Assembly: GCF_003259695.1 (NCBI RefSeq)
Contig: NZ_PZJH01000001.1
Location: 558,001-622,000 of the forward strand
Length of the DNA stretch: 64,000 nt
Source: Macrococcus epidermidis
GTDB lineage: Bacteria; Bacillota; Bacilli; Staphylococcales; Staphylococcaceae
Reading direction: 5' to 3'
The notes beneath the pieces were generated by a model. The model saw only the letters and a list, made by a program, of their open reading frames with translations, did no database searches and was not told the origin of the DNA. The translations under genes and the position numbers were made by a program. Below are positions 42,438 to 52,928 of the stretch, in pieces; position 1 is the first letter of the stretch; each line of letters starts with the position of its first letter.

Positions 42438-44811
42438 TCGCAAAAGTTATTGTAGATGTGAATAGCAAACGGGTCGACAGATTATTTGATTATTTAATTC
42501 CCGATCATCTAGAAACACAAATAATACCTGGCATGCGCGTCGTCGTTCCCTTTGGGCCACGGAAAGTCCAAGGGTATGTGATTGCATTAAGTGAGACAGC
42601 TGAATTTGATAAATTAAAACCGATCATCAGTGTACAGGATTATGTACCAGAATTGACACAGGAACTGATTGAGTTGAGTGAATGGATGAGCTATACACAT
42701 GTTTCAAAACGCATTGCAGTCCTTGATGCCATGCTGCCTGCAGCTTTAAAAGGAAAGTATAAGAAGATATTACGTATCGTAAATGACGAGGATATACCGC
42801 AAGATTTAATAAAATATTTTAACAATGATCAATTATATTTAGAGCGTGCACAAGAATTAGAAATGATGTCGATACTTACCCCATTTATTAAAAACGGAAA
42901 TATCGTAGAAGATATTGAAGTGACACAGAAAAATAAAGTGAAAAAATTACTTGGTGTAAAGCTAGTTCCAGGCGTTGATTATGAGTCATTATCAAAAAAT
43001 GATAAGCAGCTTGCAGCATGTGAGGAAGTGTTGTCGAACCGTGAAGGATTAACATTTGTTGCATTAGAAGCACGAGGTATCTCAAAAGGGGTATGTAACA
43101 CACTGATAAAGAACGGTGTGTTCGAAAAAGTCGAACTAGAACAAATGCGAGATCCATTTGCACATAAAGTATTTTTTGAAGATGATAAGAAACAACTGCT
43201 TCCTGAACAGCAAATTGCGTATAACGTAATTCACGAAGCTTATGAAAATAAAAAAGCTGAGACATTTTTACTACATGGTGTTACAGGGTCAGGTAAGACA
43301 GAAGTATATTTACAGCTCATTAGCGATGTTTTAGACAATAATCAGCAGGCGATTGTGCTTGTCCCTGAAATTGCATTGACACCTCAAATGGTTGACCGTT
43401 TTAAATCACGATTTGGTGATGAAGTGGCAGTATTACATTCGGGACTATCAAGCGGTGAACGATATGATGAGTGGCGTAAAATTAAGAACCAGACTGCAAG
43501 TGTATCAGTTGGTGCGCGAAGTAGTATATTCGCACCATTCAAAGATATCGGTATCATCATCATCGACGAAGAACACGAAACGACTTATAAACAAGAAGAT
43601 TATCCAAGATATCATGCACGAGAGATAGCAGAATGGCGTGCGCAATATCATCAATGCCCACTCGTATTAGGAAGTGCGACACCATCACTAGAAAGTTATG
43701 CAAGAGCTGAAAAGGGCGTCTATACGAAGCTTGAAATGTTAACGCGTGCAAATCAGCAGGCGATGCCTGAAATGTATATTGCCAATATGCGTGATGAACT
43801 GGCAAATGGCAATCGATCGATGTTCTCTGAAATTTTGAAAGAAAAGATTCAGGAAAAAATCGATAAAGATGAACAGGTCGTACTATTTTTAAATCGACGA
43901 GGACATGCACAATTTATGTTATGCCGTGATTGTGGTCATGTACCGATGTGTCCAAACTGTGATATCAGTCTGACATATCATAAGTTTACCGATGAACTTA
44001 AATGTCACTATTGTGGATATAAAGAACCTCCAGTAAACGTATGTCCAAGCTGTGGCAGTGACCATATCCGTGAGATGGGTGTTGGGACACAAAAAGTTGA
44101 AGAAATTATTTATGAGACATTTCGTGATGCGAAAGTATCCGCATGGATAATGACACGACAAGAAAGAAAGGATCTCATGAAAAACTGCTTGAGCAGTTTA
44201 AGCGAAAAGAAGCGAATATATTACTTGGTACCCAGATGATTGCGAAAGGCTTAGACTTTCCGGATATTACACTCGTTGGAGTATTAAATGCAGACACGAT
44301 GCTGAATCTACCCGATTTCCGTGCTAGCGAGAAAACGTATCAATTACTTACACAAGTATCCGGACGTGCAGGAAGAAGCACGAAAAGCGGTGAAGTCGTC
44401 ATTCAGACATACAATCCGGAACATTATGCCATACAATATGCAGTAGCAAATAATTACCATGGATTTTATAAAGAAGAAATGGCGTATCGTAGACTAGGGA
44501 AGTATCCACCGTATTTTTATATGGTATACCTGAATTTTAGTCATCACGATTTAAGGAAAGTACTACTCGAAAGTAAACATATACATCAAATATTATTACA
44601 ACATTTGACGCCGGGAAGTTATGTATTAGGGCCTGCACCAAGTCCGATTGCACGCATTAACAACCAGCACCGTTTCCAGATTATGATTAAGTTTAAGTCG
44701 GAACCGGAATTACTGAAAGCATTGAACTACCTTGATGATTATTATCATGAGCAGTTTGTGAAAGATAAGTTTACGCTGCATATAGATATTAATCCATATA
44801 TGATGATGTGA
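42434..44811 (+). pseudogene. priA: Primosomal helicase PriA, interrupted by a one-base frameshift
   Basis: The gene should encode a helicase of about 792 residues that restarts stalled forks. All features are there: Walker A GVTGSGKTEVY, DEEH, four zinc cysteine pairs (CRDCGHVPMCPNC, CHYCGYKEPPVNVCPSC), and the downstream GLDFPDITLVGVLNADTMLN and QVSGRAGR motifs. The frame is lost at about 44136-44141: AKV is followed by SAWIM instead of IRMDNDTTRKKG, which continues in the next frame. Restoring one base (GTATC to GTAATC) makes one frame. priA is important for viability, so an error or a recent mutation is likely. The start is TTG. Confidence 0.88.
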
Positions 44812-44830
44812 TGTGAATTGTAAAGTTGTG

Positions 44831-45117
44831 ACGGAAACGGTAGTATTTGAAGAATACAACCGCTTCTGCAAAGAAAAATTAAAATCACGGGAGTAAGCGG
44901 TAGTATTTCAAAAATACAGCCGCTTCTGCTAAGAAAGAATTAAAATCACGGGAGTAAGCGGTAGTATTTCAAAAATACAGCCGCTTCCGTAAAGAAAAAA
45001 TTAAAATCACGGGAGTAAACGGTAGTATTTCAAAAATACAGCCGCTTCTGCTAAGAAAGAATTAAAATCACGGGAGTAAGCGGTAGTATTTACAGAATAC
45101 AGTCGCTTCCGCATCAC
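44831..45117. repeat. Tandem hairpin array, 61-bp period, five units
   Basis: CGGTAGTATTT occurs at 44838, 44898, 44959, 45020 and 45081 (spacing 60, 61, 61, 61). Each unit folds as GCGGTAGTATTT-CAA-AAATACAGCCGC with two mismatches, with an AAGAAAAATTAAAATCACGGGAGTA linker. It is different in sequence and period from the TAGCGG family but has GCGG/CCGC arms in common. The array fills the space between priA and def; no frame is supported in it. Confidence 0.92.
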
Positions 45118-45181
45118 AAAATCAAACCCACTCACCCCAACATTTTGTATATAACCGCAAAATGTAGTAAAATGACACTAA

Positions 45182-45214
45182 ACACTCTCTTTAGCCAAAG
45201 TTAAAGAGAGTTTT
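45182..45214 (+). terminator. Hairpin terminator upstream of def
   Basis: ACTCTCTTTA and TAAAGAGAGT pair around a short loop, followed by T residues. Confidence 0.7.
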
Positions 45215-45292
45215 ATCATTCAAACGAATATATCGCAATCTTACGCAAAATAAAGTAAAATAGAATGATTGAATAAAAAAGGAGCAAGTCCA

Positions 45293-45781
45293 TTGATTAA
45301 ACCATTATTAGATAAAAATGATGCATTACTGCATAGAGAAGTGAAAGATGTAACGGCTTTTGACGATAGTCTAAAAGCTTTGATTCAGGATTTAGAAGAT
45401 AGTTTATACCATTATAATGGTGTAGGTATTGCAGCACCTCAAATTGGTGTCGATTTAAAAGTTGCACTGGTTGATATGGAACAGGATGGTATTTTACAGC
45501 TCGTAAATCCAGAGATTACTTATTACTCGGAAGTTAAAGAGAGTGATGTTGAGGGTTGTTTATCGGTGCCGGATGTATTTGGTATGGTTGATCGTTCAAC
45601 AGAAATTGTTGTAAAAGCAAATGATTTAGAAGGTAATGAAATTGAAATGACAGCATATGATGATATCGCGCGTATCATTCAACATGAAGTTGATCACCTG
45701 TACGGTACAATGTTTACTGATAAAGTAACGCGTTACGTATCTGAAGAAGAGCTGGAGGCGATGTATGATGAAGAAGCCTAA
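45293..45781 (+). CDS. def: Peptide deformylase
   Basis: Removes the formyl group from nascent proteins. 162 residues, with the three metal/active-site motifs GVGIAAPQIG, EGCLSVPD and QHEVDHLYG. I chose TTG at 45293, which lies eight bases after AAAGGAG and gives the usual length. The in-frame TTG at 45269 would add eight residues. fmt overlaps its end, so the formyl cycle genes are coupled. Confidence 0.95.
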   Translation: MIKPLLDKNDALLHREVKDVTAFDDSLKALIQDLEDSLYHYNGVGIAAPQIGVDLKVALVDMEQDGILQLVNPEITYYSEVKESDVEGCLSVPDVFGMVDRSTEIVVKANDLEGNEIEMTAYDDIARIIQHEVDHLYGTMFTDKVTRYVSEEELEAMYDEEA

Positions 45782-46706
45782 TATTATTTTTATGGGAACA
45801 CCTGACTTTTCAGCACCGATCTTAAAGGCTGTACACGAAGTATATGGTGTATCACATGTAATAACACAACCGGATAAACCTGTCGGACGTAAGAGAGTGC
45901 TTACGGCTCCCCCTGTAAAAGTTCAGGCAACAGAACTTGGGATCGAAGTTTATCAACCGGAAAAGATGACAAGTGATGAAGCTTATGAATATGTTCAAAA
46001 CTTAAATCCAGATCTTATTATTACAGCAGCATACGGTCAATTGTTACCTGAGCGTGTGCTTGAAATTCCTCGACTTGGTTGTATAAATGTACATGCTTCA
46101 TTGTTACCGAAATATCGTGGAGGTGCACCGATTCATAAAGCTATTATCAATGGTGAAAGAGAATCAGGTGTTACTATTATGTACATGGCTAAAAAACTAG
46201 ATGCTGGTGATATGATTGCTCAAGTTGTTGTACCAATTGAACAAAATGATACAGTTGGCACATTACATGACAAATTAAGTACAGCAGGTACGAAATTGTT
46301 AATACAGACTTTACCGGATATATTTGCAGAAACAAATGACAGAATACCGCAAGATCACGACGCCGCAACGTTTGCTTCAAACGTCAGTCGAGAAGAAGAA
46401 TTTGTTTCTTTTGATCGAACTAGTCAAGCCGTTCATGATCATATCCGTGGGTTAAGTCCATGGCCGGTAGGTTTTGCTAAACTTGATGGACAAAACATGA
46501 AACTCTGGATGTCTGAAATTGTGGAGGGTTCAGGACAACCGGGAGAAATAATAAGTACAGATAATAAAGGGATTAAAGTGGCGACAAACGACGGTGCAGT
46601 GTTGCTCACTGAAGTTCAACCTGCTGGCAAGAAACGAATGAATGCCGGTAGTTACGTTGCAGGATTAAAACAAACGATTGTGGGGCAGACATTTAATGGA
46701 GCATAA
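45765..46706 (+). CDS. fmt: Methionyl-tRNA formyltransferase
   Basis: Formylates initiator Met-tRNA with 10-formyl-THF. 313 residues: FMGTPDFSAPIL, the catalytic INVHASLLPKYRGGAPIHKAII block, then the C-terminal OB-like domain (SPWPVGFAKLDG). It overlaps def by 17 bases. The ATG pair at 45765 and 45768 follows GGAGG. Confidence 0.96.
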   Translation: MMKKPNIIFMGTPDFSAPILKAVHEVYGVSHVITQPDKPVGRKRVLTAPPVKVQATELGIEVYQPEKMTSDEAYEYVQNLNPDLIITAAYGQLLPERVLEIPRLGCINVHASLLPKYRGGAPIHKAIINGERESGVTIMYMAKKLDAGDMIAQVVVPIEQNDTVGTLHDKLSTAGTKLLIQTLPDIFAETNDRIPQDHDAATFASNVSREEEFVSFDRTSQAVHDHIRGLSPWPVGFAKLDGQNMKLWMSEIVEGSGQPGEIISTDNKGIKVATNDGAVLLTEVQPAGKKRMNAGSYVAGLKQTIVGQTFNGA

Positions 46707-48006
46707 ACGTAGTGTTAGATATATTGCCTTAGAAATTTTGGATCAGGTTTTAACGGATGGTGGCTATAGCAATTTGCTTATTAATGAAGCGATTAAAGAA
46801 GGTTATGTTGAACCTGTTGATAGAGCATTACTCACTGAACTTGTTTACGGGACTTTACAACATAAATTAACGCTTGAGTTTTACATTGAACCTTTTATAA
46901 AAGCAAATATTAAAGGTTGGATGCGTCGTTTACTATTAATGAGTGTTTATCAGGCTGTATATTTAGACAAAGTACCTGATCATGCGATTATTAATGAAGC
47001 GGTTGAAATCACAAAGCAACGTGGCTCAGTTAGTGGTGCCAATACAATGAATGCTATTTTGCGTAACTTCCAGCGTAGTGAATTACGCGATTTTGCTGAA
47101 ATTAAAGATGACCTAAAGCGTTTAAGTATTGAAACAAGTACACCGCTTTGGTTAATTAAACATTGGAATACACATTTCGGTTACGATAAGACACGTGCGA
47201 TGGCGGAAGAATTTCTGACGTATCCTGATACAACGGTGCGTGTCAATACGACAAAAATTACGATTGAAGAAGCAATTCAGCGATTACAGGATGAAGGCTA
47301 TACTGTTGAACAGTCAGAGATTATTCCGGAATGTCTAGCGATTGATGGGCTGCCTATCGTACAGAATCCATTATTTAAACATGGTTTCTTAAGCGTTCAG
47401 GATGCATCAAGTATGCTTGTTGCAAATGTGTTAGATCCACAAGAGGGAGAAACAATCCTTGATACATGTAGTGCACCTGGTGGTAAGTCTTGTCATATTG
47501 CTGAAAAGATGAACCGAACTGGTCGCGTTATCAGTCATGATGTCTATCCGCATAAGATTGATTTGATTAAATATAATATTAATCGTTTAAGTTTACGCAA
47601 TATAGAACCTTCAGTTCATGATGCGCTCGAACCTTTTGAAGGAATGTATGATAGAGTCCTTGTCGACGCACCTTGCTCAGGATTTGGTGTCATTAAACGT
47701 AAACCTGAGATTAAATATGAAAAGACACCTAAAGATATTGATACACTTTGGCCGATGCAATTAGAAATACTCACGAATGCCAGTAAAGTTGTAAAACCAG
47801 GTGGTCTCTTAGTATACTCAACATGTACGATAGAACAGATGGAAAATGACAACGTAGTCTACTCATTTATAAAACAGAACCCGGATTTCGAGATTGAACC
47901 GATAAAATTACCAGTATTAGGTGAACATAAACTATTGCAAATATTACCGCAAGATTTAAAGTCTGACGGATTCTTTATTGCAAAGTTAAGAAGGAAGAGT
48001 GAATAA
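46696..48006 (+). CDS. rsmB: 16S rRNA m5C967 methyltransferase
   Basis: 436 residues. The N-terminal NusB-like RNA-binding domain ([20 protein letters not shown]) is followed by a SAM methyltransferase domain with the FMu/Sun motifs [26 protein letters not shown] and [15 protein letters not shown]; the catalytic cysteines are in PCSG and STCT. ATG at 46696 lies inside the end of fmt; the longer frame from 46678 lacks a ribosome site. Confidence 0.94.
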   Translation: MEHKRSVRYIALEILDQVLTDGGYSNLLINEAIKEGYVEPVDRALLTELVYGTLQHKLTLEFYIEPFIKANIKGWMRRLLLMSVYQAVYLDKVPDHAIINEAVEITKQRGSVSGANTMNAILRNFQRSELRDFAEIKDDLKRLSIETSTPLWLIKHWNTHFGYDKTRAMAEEFLTYPDTTVRVNTTKITIEEAIQRLQDEGYTVEQSEIIPECLAIDGLPIVQNPLFKHGFLSVQDASSMLVANVLDPQEGETILDTCSAPGGKSCHIAEKMNRTGRVISHDVYPHKIDLIKYNINRLSLRNIEPSVHDALEPFEGMYDRVLVDAPCSGFGVIKRKPEIKYEKTPKDIDTLWPMQLEILTNASKVVKPGGLLVYSTCTIEQMENDNVVYSFIKQNPDFEIEPIKLPVLGEHKLLQILPQDLKSDGFFIAKLRRKSE

Positions 48007-48008
48007 TT

Positions 48009-49100
48009 ATGGCTTTATTAGAAAAGAAGAATAAAAAATTTATGCCCAATTTTGAAAAACCGTCAATCTACTCATTACAATTGGATGAGTTAAAAGATTG
48101 GTTAGCAGATCACAAGCAACAATCATTTAGAGCGAAACAAATTTTTGACTGGTTATATGTAAAACGTGTAACAAGTTTTGAAGATATGACGAACTTATCA
48201 AAAGAATTACGCGAAGTGCTAGAAAGCAACTTTACGATGACGACTTTAAAAACAGTCGTTAAGCAGGAAAGTAAGGATGGAACAATTAAGTTCTTATTTG
48301 AACTACAAGACGGATATACAATTGAAACAGTTTTAATGCGTCACGATTACGGTAATTCTGTCTGTGTTACGACACAAGTTGGTTGTCGTATCGGCTGTAC
48401 ATTCTGTGCATCTACGTTAGGTGGATTAAAACGTAATTTAGAAGCGGGTGAAATCGTTGCTCAAGTACTTGCAGTGCAACAAGCGCTGGATTTAACAGAA
48501 GAACGTGTAAGTCACGTTGTTATTATGGGTATCGGTGAACCATTCGAAAACTACGAAGAAATGATGGACTTTTTAAAGATTATTAACCATGATGATGGAT
48601 TAAACATTGGCGCACGTCATATCACAGTTTCTACATCTGGTATCATACCAAGAATCTATGATTTCGCGGATGAAGCATTACAAATTAACTTTGCATTAAG
48701 TCTACACGGTCCTAATAATGATATTAGAAGTCGTTTAATGCCGATTAACCGTGCATATGATCTTGAGAAGTTAATGGAATCAATTGAATACTATGTGAAT
48801 AAGACAGGACGCCGTATCACTTTTGAATATGGTTTATTTGGTGGCGTGAATGATCAGGTACATCATGCGAAAGAGCTTGCTAAACTAATTAAACATTTAA
48901 ACTGTCACGTGAATTTAATTCCGGTTAACCATGTACCGGAACGTGATTACGTACGTACACCGAAAGAAGACATCTTTAAGTTCGAAAAAGAATTAAAAAG
49001 AAATGGAATAAATGCTACAATTAGACGTGAACATGGTGCAGATATTGATGCTGCATGTGGACAATTACGCGCGAAAGAAAGAGCAGAAGAAACGAGGTAG
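48009..49100 (+). CDS. rlmN: 23S rRNA A2503 / tRNA A37 C2-methyltransferase
   Basis: Radical SAM enzyme of 363 residues. The cluster motif is [14 protein letters not shown], with the SAM-binding [12 protein letters not shown] and STSGIIPRI, and the methyl-accepting Cys in CGQLRAKER at the C-terminus. It starts two bases after rsmB. Confidence 0.96.
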   Translation: MALLEKKNKKFMPNFEKPSIYSLQLDELKDWLADHKQQSFRAKQIFDWLYVKRVTSFEDMTNLSKELREVLESNFTMTTLKTVVKQESKDGTIKFLFELQDGYTIETVLMRHDYGNSVCVTTQVGCRIGCTFCASTLGGLKRNLEAGEIVAQVLAVQQALDLTEERVSHVVIMGIGEPFENYEEMMDFLKIINHDDGLNIGARHITVSTSGIIPRIYDFADEALQINFALSLHGPNNDIRSRLMPINRAYDLEKLMESIEYYVNKTGRRITFEYGLFGGVNDQVHHAKELAKLIKHLNCHVNLIPVNHVPERDYVRTPKEDIFKFEKELKRNGINATIRREHGADIDAACGQLRAKERAEETR

Positions 49101-49104
49101 TCAT

Positions 49105-49842
49105 ATGCACGCACGTTTTTTTACGGATATGGGACCGGTCAGACAACGCAATGAAGATGCTGGCGGAGTATATTACAATCATACTGGACAGATGCTCGTA
49201 GTTATTTGTGATGGTATGGGTGGACATAATGCAGGGGATGTAGCAAGTAATTTTGTTAATGATTTACTTGGTGCACGTTTTACAGAGGAAAACTATATTG
49301 AACGTCAAAATGCTGAAAGTTGGCTGAAAAGTAATATCTCGGATATTAATCGTCAACTTTATCAGCGAAGTCATGAAAATAATGAAAATCAAGGAATGGG
49401 TACTACTCTAGTTTGTGCTTTAATGTTCGACCATCAGGTTGTAATTGCGAACGTTGGTGATTCACGTGCTTATCTTATCAATGAGCGTGAAATGCGCCAG
49501 GTAACGCATGATCATACATTTGTAAATCATTTACTGATGGCTGGTGGTTTAACGAAAGAAGAGGCACGTAACCATCCTCAACGCAATGTTATCACAAAAG
49601 TTATGGGGTCTGACAAACGTATCCATCCGGATATGTTTGAATATGATTTCGACCGTTATGATTATCTTTTATTATCCTCTGATGGTCTAACTGATTATCT
49701 TGAAGAATCATACATACATGATATTATCAAGACGCGTGAAAATGTAAAAGCAGCTGGAGAAGCATTGATTAATGCTTCTGTTGAGGCAGGAGCACGTGAT
49801 AATATATCTGTAGTACTAGTCCCTTTAAAAGGGGGCGAATAA
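49105..49842 (+). CDS. stp: PPM-type serine/threonine phosphatase
   Basis: PP2C phosphatase of 245 residues, partner of the downstream kinase. The metal motifs are RQRNEDAGG, ICDGMGGHNAGDVAS, GDSRAYLI, SSDGLTDYL and ARDNISVVLV. ATG at 49105 follows GAGGTAG near the end of rlmN; the longer frame overlaps rlmN and lacks a better start. The kinase ATG begins immediately after its stop. Confidence 0.96.
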   Translation: MHARFFTDMGPVRQRNEDAGGVYYNHTGQMLVVICDGMGGHNAGDVASNFVNDLLGARFTEENYIERQNAESWLKSNISDINRQLYQRSHENNENQGMGTTLVCALMFDHQVVIANVGDSRAYLINEREMRQVTHDHTFVNHLLMAGGLTKEEARNHPQRNVITKVMGSDKRIHPDMFEYDFDRYDYLLLSSDGLTDYLEESYIHDIIKTRENVKAAGEALINASVEAGARDNISVVLVPLKGGE

Positions 49843-51900
49843 ATGATTGGTACAATTATTAGTGATCGCTATAAGTTAGTGAAATATATCGGCGGTGGAG
49901 GAATGAGTAGTGTATACCTCGCCGATGATATTATTTTAGATACACAGGTCGCTGTAAAAATCATTAATATTCCTCCTGTCGATGTTGATCGTGCGGTTAA
50001 GCGTTTTGAACGTGAAGTACAGAATGCAACGACATTATCTCATCCTAATATCGTTAAAGTGCTCGATGTCGATGAAGATGAACGTCATTATTATATGATT
50101 ATGGAATATATTGATGGCCCAACTTTACATGAATATATACGTGATAATAGTCCGTTAGATGTTGAAGAAGCAGTATTCTTCACAAAACAAATATTGCGTG
50201 GTATTGAACATGCGCATCAACATCGTATTATACATCGTGATATTAAACCTCAAAATATTTTAATGACGCAATCAAAAGAGCTTAAAATATCTGATTTTGG
50301 GATAGCACGCGCATTGAGTGAGACAGCGATGACGCATACGAACCATATTATGGGAAGTGTGCATTACTTGTCACCTGAACAAGCGAAAGGAAAACAAACG
50401 GATGAAGCAAGTGATATATATTCAATAGGTATCGTTTTATTTGAAATGTTGACCGGACATCCTCCTCATGAAGGTGAATCTGCAGTCGGTGTAGCAATTA
50501 AGCACATTCAGGAACAACTGCCATCTGTAATCGAAGAAAACCCAGCAGTACCTCAAGCGCTTGAAAATATTATTTTGAAAGCAACGATGAAAGAGAAATA
50601 TCAACGTTACCGTACTACGCAGGAAATGTATGATGATTTAAACACCTGTCTTGACGAAGAACGATCTGAAGAACCGAAAATGATGATTGTTGACGATGCG
50701 ACAAGGATGATTCCAGTTGTACAAGCTGATGATACGATTGAAATGCATCCTGTTTCAACGATACCAACAGAATCAGTAGAGGTTCAAAATAATGATGAAA
50801 TTGATAATCATGAACCGAAGAAAAAAAAGAGAAAATGGTGGTTATGGTTATTACCGTTGTTACTTATTTTAGGTTTAGGAACGGCTATTGCTTATATGAC
50901 CTTTGCACCAAAATATAGTGAAGTACCGGATATCAATGGTAAATCAATATCAGAAGCAACAAGTTTACTTGAACAAAATAATTTACGAAAAGGTCATGTT
51001 GATTATGTTTATAATGATTCATATGACGATGGTACTGTGATAGAATCTGACCCAATGATTGGAGAAAAAGTGAAAGAGTTATCACTAATAAATCTCACTG
51101 TATCGAAAGGCACTAAAAAGTTTATGTTTGAAGATTATGTGGGTCAGGATATCATGAAGGTCAAGAAAAAATTAGAAAAGCAAGGTTTCAAATCAGTGAA
51201 AGTTAAGCAAGTCTATAATTATGAGAAGTCAGGCACGATTATTAAACAAAATGTAAAGGGTAATAAAGAAGTGGTGCCTCAAGATACGAATGTTGTTTTT
51301 ACAGTTTCTAAAGGCGTTGAAGAGATATTTGTACAGGATTATACGGGTCAATCCTTTGAAAAAGCCAAAGTTGAACTTGAGCAATTAGGTTTTGTCGTTA
51401 ATGTGGTACAAGTAATATATTCTGATGACGTTGCAAAAGGTGATATTATTTCTCAGAATGTCCGTAACATAAAGTTCCCTTATGGATCAACAATAAATTT
51501 TGAAGTATCAAAAGGAAAAGAGAAAAAGAATACAGAAGAGAAAGTCACTACTGAAACACCAGAAGAAAAAGATAAGAAGTACATCGGAACGGTTAGTATT
51601 CCGTATAAAGGCAAAGAAGTGACGCCAACAACAGAAGCACCTGCTACAAATGAAGAAGGTGATACTGTAGAACAACCTTCTGAACCGCCTGCTACCGAAA
51701 AGATGCCACAACTTGTCGAGATTTTTATTAAAGATAAAAACAATGATATTTCAACAATCTATGAATCTTATGAAACAACAAAAGAAAGTAAGAAAAGATT
51801 AGTACTTACAGTTGAACCAGATACACAAGGTGCGATTATTATAAAAATTGATGGCAAGACGTATTTGCAGGAACAAATCGATTATGACGAAATTGAATAG
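49843..51900 (+). CDS. prkC: PASTA-domain Ser/Thr kinase PrkC/Stk1
   Basis: 685 residues. A kinase domain (GGGGMSSVYLADD P-loop, VAVKII lysine, HRDIKPQNIL catalytic loop, DFGIARAL) and an activation segment are followed by a single membrane segment near residue 340 (WWLWLLPLLLILGLGTAIAYM). Three extracellular PASTA domains follow (each beginning Y/V..G..I or similar), then a Thr/Glu/Pro-rich linker and a C-terminal Ig-like segment. It senses muropeptides/lipid II and phosphorylates cell-division and translation targets. Next to stp, but not followed by rsgA. Confidence 0.95.
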   Translation: MIGTIISDRYKLVKYIGGGGMSSVYLADDIILDTQVAVKIINIPPVDVDRAVKRFEREVQNATTLSHPNIVKVLDVDEDERHYYMIMEYIDGPTLHEYIRDNSPLDVEEAVFFTKQILRGIEHAHQHRIIHRDIKPQNILMTQSKELKISDFGIARALSETAMTHTNHIMGSVHYLSPEQAKGKQTDEASDIYSIGIVLFEMLTGHPPHEGESAVGVAIKHIQEQLPSVIEENPAVPQALENIILKATMKEKYQRYRTTQEMYDDLNTCLDEERSEEPKMMIVDDATRMIPVVQADDTIEMHPVSTIPTESVEVQNNDEIDNHEPKKKKRKWWLWLLPLLLILGLGTAIAYMTFAPKYSEVPDINGKSISEATSLLEQNNLRKGHVDYVYNDSYDDGTVIESDPMIGEKVKELSLINLTVSKGTKKFMFEDYVGQDIMKVKKKLEKQGFKSVKVKQVYNYEKSGTIIKQNVKGNKEVVPQDTNVVFTVSKGVEEIFVQDYTGQSFEKAKVELEQLGFVVNVVQVIYSDDVAKGDIISQNVRNIKFPYGSTINFEVSKGKEKKNTEEKVTTETPEEKDKKYIGTVSIPYKGKEVTPTTEAPATNEEGDTVEQPSEPPATEKMPQLVEIFIKDKNNDISTIYESYETTKESKKRLVLTVEPDTQGAIIIKIDGKTYLQEQIDYDEIE

Positions 51901-51906
51901 TTTTTT

Positions 51907-51943
51907 AGACGGCATAGTAAATTCATTTTTTGCCGTCTTTTTA
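51907..51943 (+). terminator. Terminator after prkC
   Basis: AGACGGCA and TGCCGTCT flank a loop and precede a T-run, separating the kinase from the following insert. Confidence 0.85.
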
Positions 51944-52010
51944 TGCTTTTTATTTGTAATATTTAATAATTAAACCTATATTTTAAATATACACACAAGG
52001 GGGTCACGAC

Positions 52011-52877
52011 ATGTCATACCATTACCACGAAATATTTTCTGAAGTGAAAGAGAAAATAGCAGCACAGTATAATTTATCAGATGATGCTGCAAATACATTA
52101 TATTTAAATATTATCAAAAATCTAGCACCGAACAATGACTATACTTTTCAACAGATTATGTTGGAATATTTAACTGAACTACAAATAAAAAGCCTGTTTT
52201 TCTTTCACAAAGATATGGTAGGACATAATGGCTTTTACGTAAAAAAACAAGGTGATGTGTTAATCGTCACAGAAGTAAATGATGATAATCGTCTCGTTGT
52301 TGGGGATGTCATTACAAAAATGAGTAATGATGAAATTAATATTCTTGAATCGAGATACAAAAAATTGTTATTTCATGAAGATGATAATAATCAGGACTGG
52401 ACACATATTATTGCTAAACAATCACAGCTTACAGTTTTACGCAGGGCAGAAGAATATACATTTGATGTACAGCACTTCAATCAATTTCCAGAAAATACAG
52501 TAAGACGATATGACGGCTATCAGGTTGTTACAATCTATAATTTTGATGAATTGATTACATATCAGCATGATGTTCCTGTAATTTTAGATCTTCGTTATGC
52601 ACGTGGTATAAAGTCACATCAATATGCAGCTGATATTATCCTGATATCACCATTAACGAAAGGAAGTCCTGAGTATTTTGCATCACAAAGTAATGCAAAG
52701 AAAATTGGAGAAAATTCTTTCGGTGCGGCAAACATCTTTAATACAATTGAATTTGATGACTTTGTATTCGTATATGGCACAGATGAAGAATTTGTAGTTC
52801 AACCGGATATACATATAACGAACGAAGCAGAAAGTGATGCAATAATGGAAGAGGCAAAACGAATAATTTTAAGTTAA
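52011..52877 (+). CDS. S41/PDZ-like protein of uncertain activity
   Basis: 288 residues, no signal peptide. A short helical N-terminus is followed by a PDZ-like segment (QGDVLIVTEVNDDNRLVVGDVITKMSNDEI), then a tail-protease-like core with IGENSFGAANIFN and a C-terminal VVQPDIHI strand. In active Prc/CtpA the equivalent FGK lysine is needed; here the motif reads FGAAN, so the Ser-Lys dyad is absent. Other S41 branches use different residues, so inactivity is likely but not certain. ATG follows GGGGG. It separates prkC from the OleT gene. Confidence 0.65.
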   Translation: MSYHYHEIFSEVKEKIAAQYNLSDDAANTLYLNIIKNLAPNNDYTFQQIMLEYLTELQIKSLFFFHKDMVGHNGFYVKKQGDVLIVTEVNDDNRLVVGDVITKMSNDEINILESRYKKLLFHEDDNNQDWTHIIAKQSQLTVLRRAEEYTFDVQHFNQFPENTVRRYDGYQVVTIYNFDELITYQHDVPVILDLRYARGIKSHQYAADIILISPLTKGSPEYFASQSNAKKIGENSFGAANIFNTIEFDDFVFVYGTDEEFVVQPDIHITNEAESDAIMEEAKRIILS

Positions 52878-52928
52878 ATTTTTGTAATTTAGGGTATAGA
52901 TAATTAATACTTATTAGGGGGAATCATC

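Noticed and set aside
42888-43910. Long minus-strand frames inside priA and similar frames inside rlmN, rsmB and prkC
   Set aside because: They lie wholly opposite strongly conserved genes, lack ribosome sites and show no family pattern.
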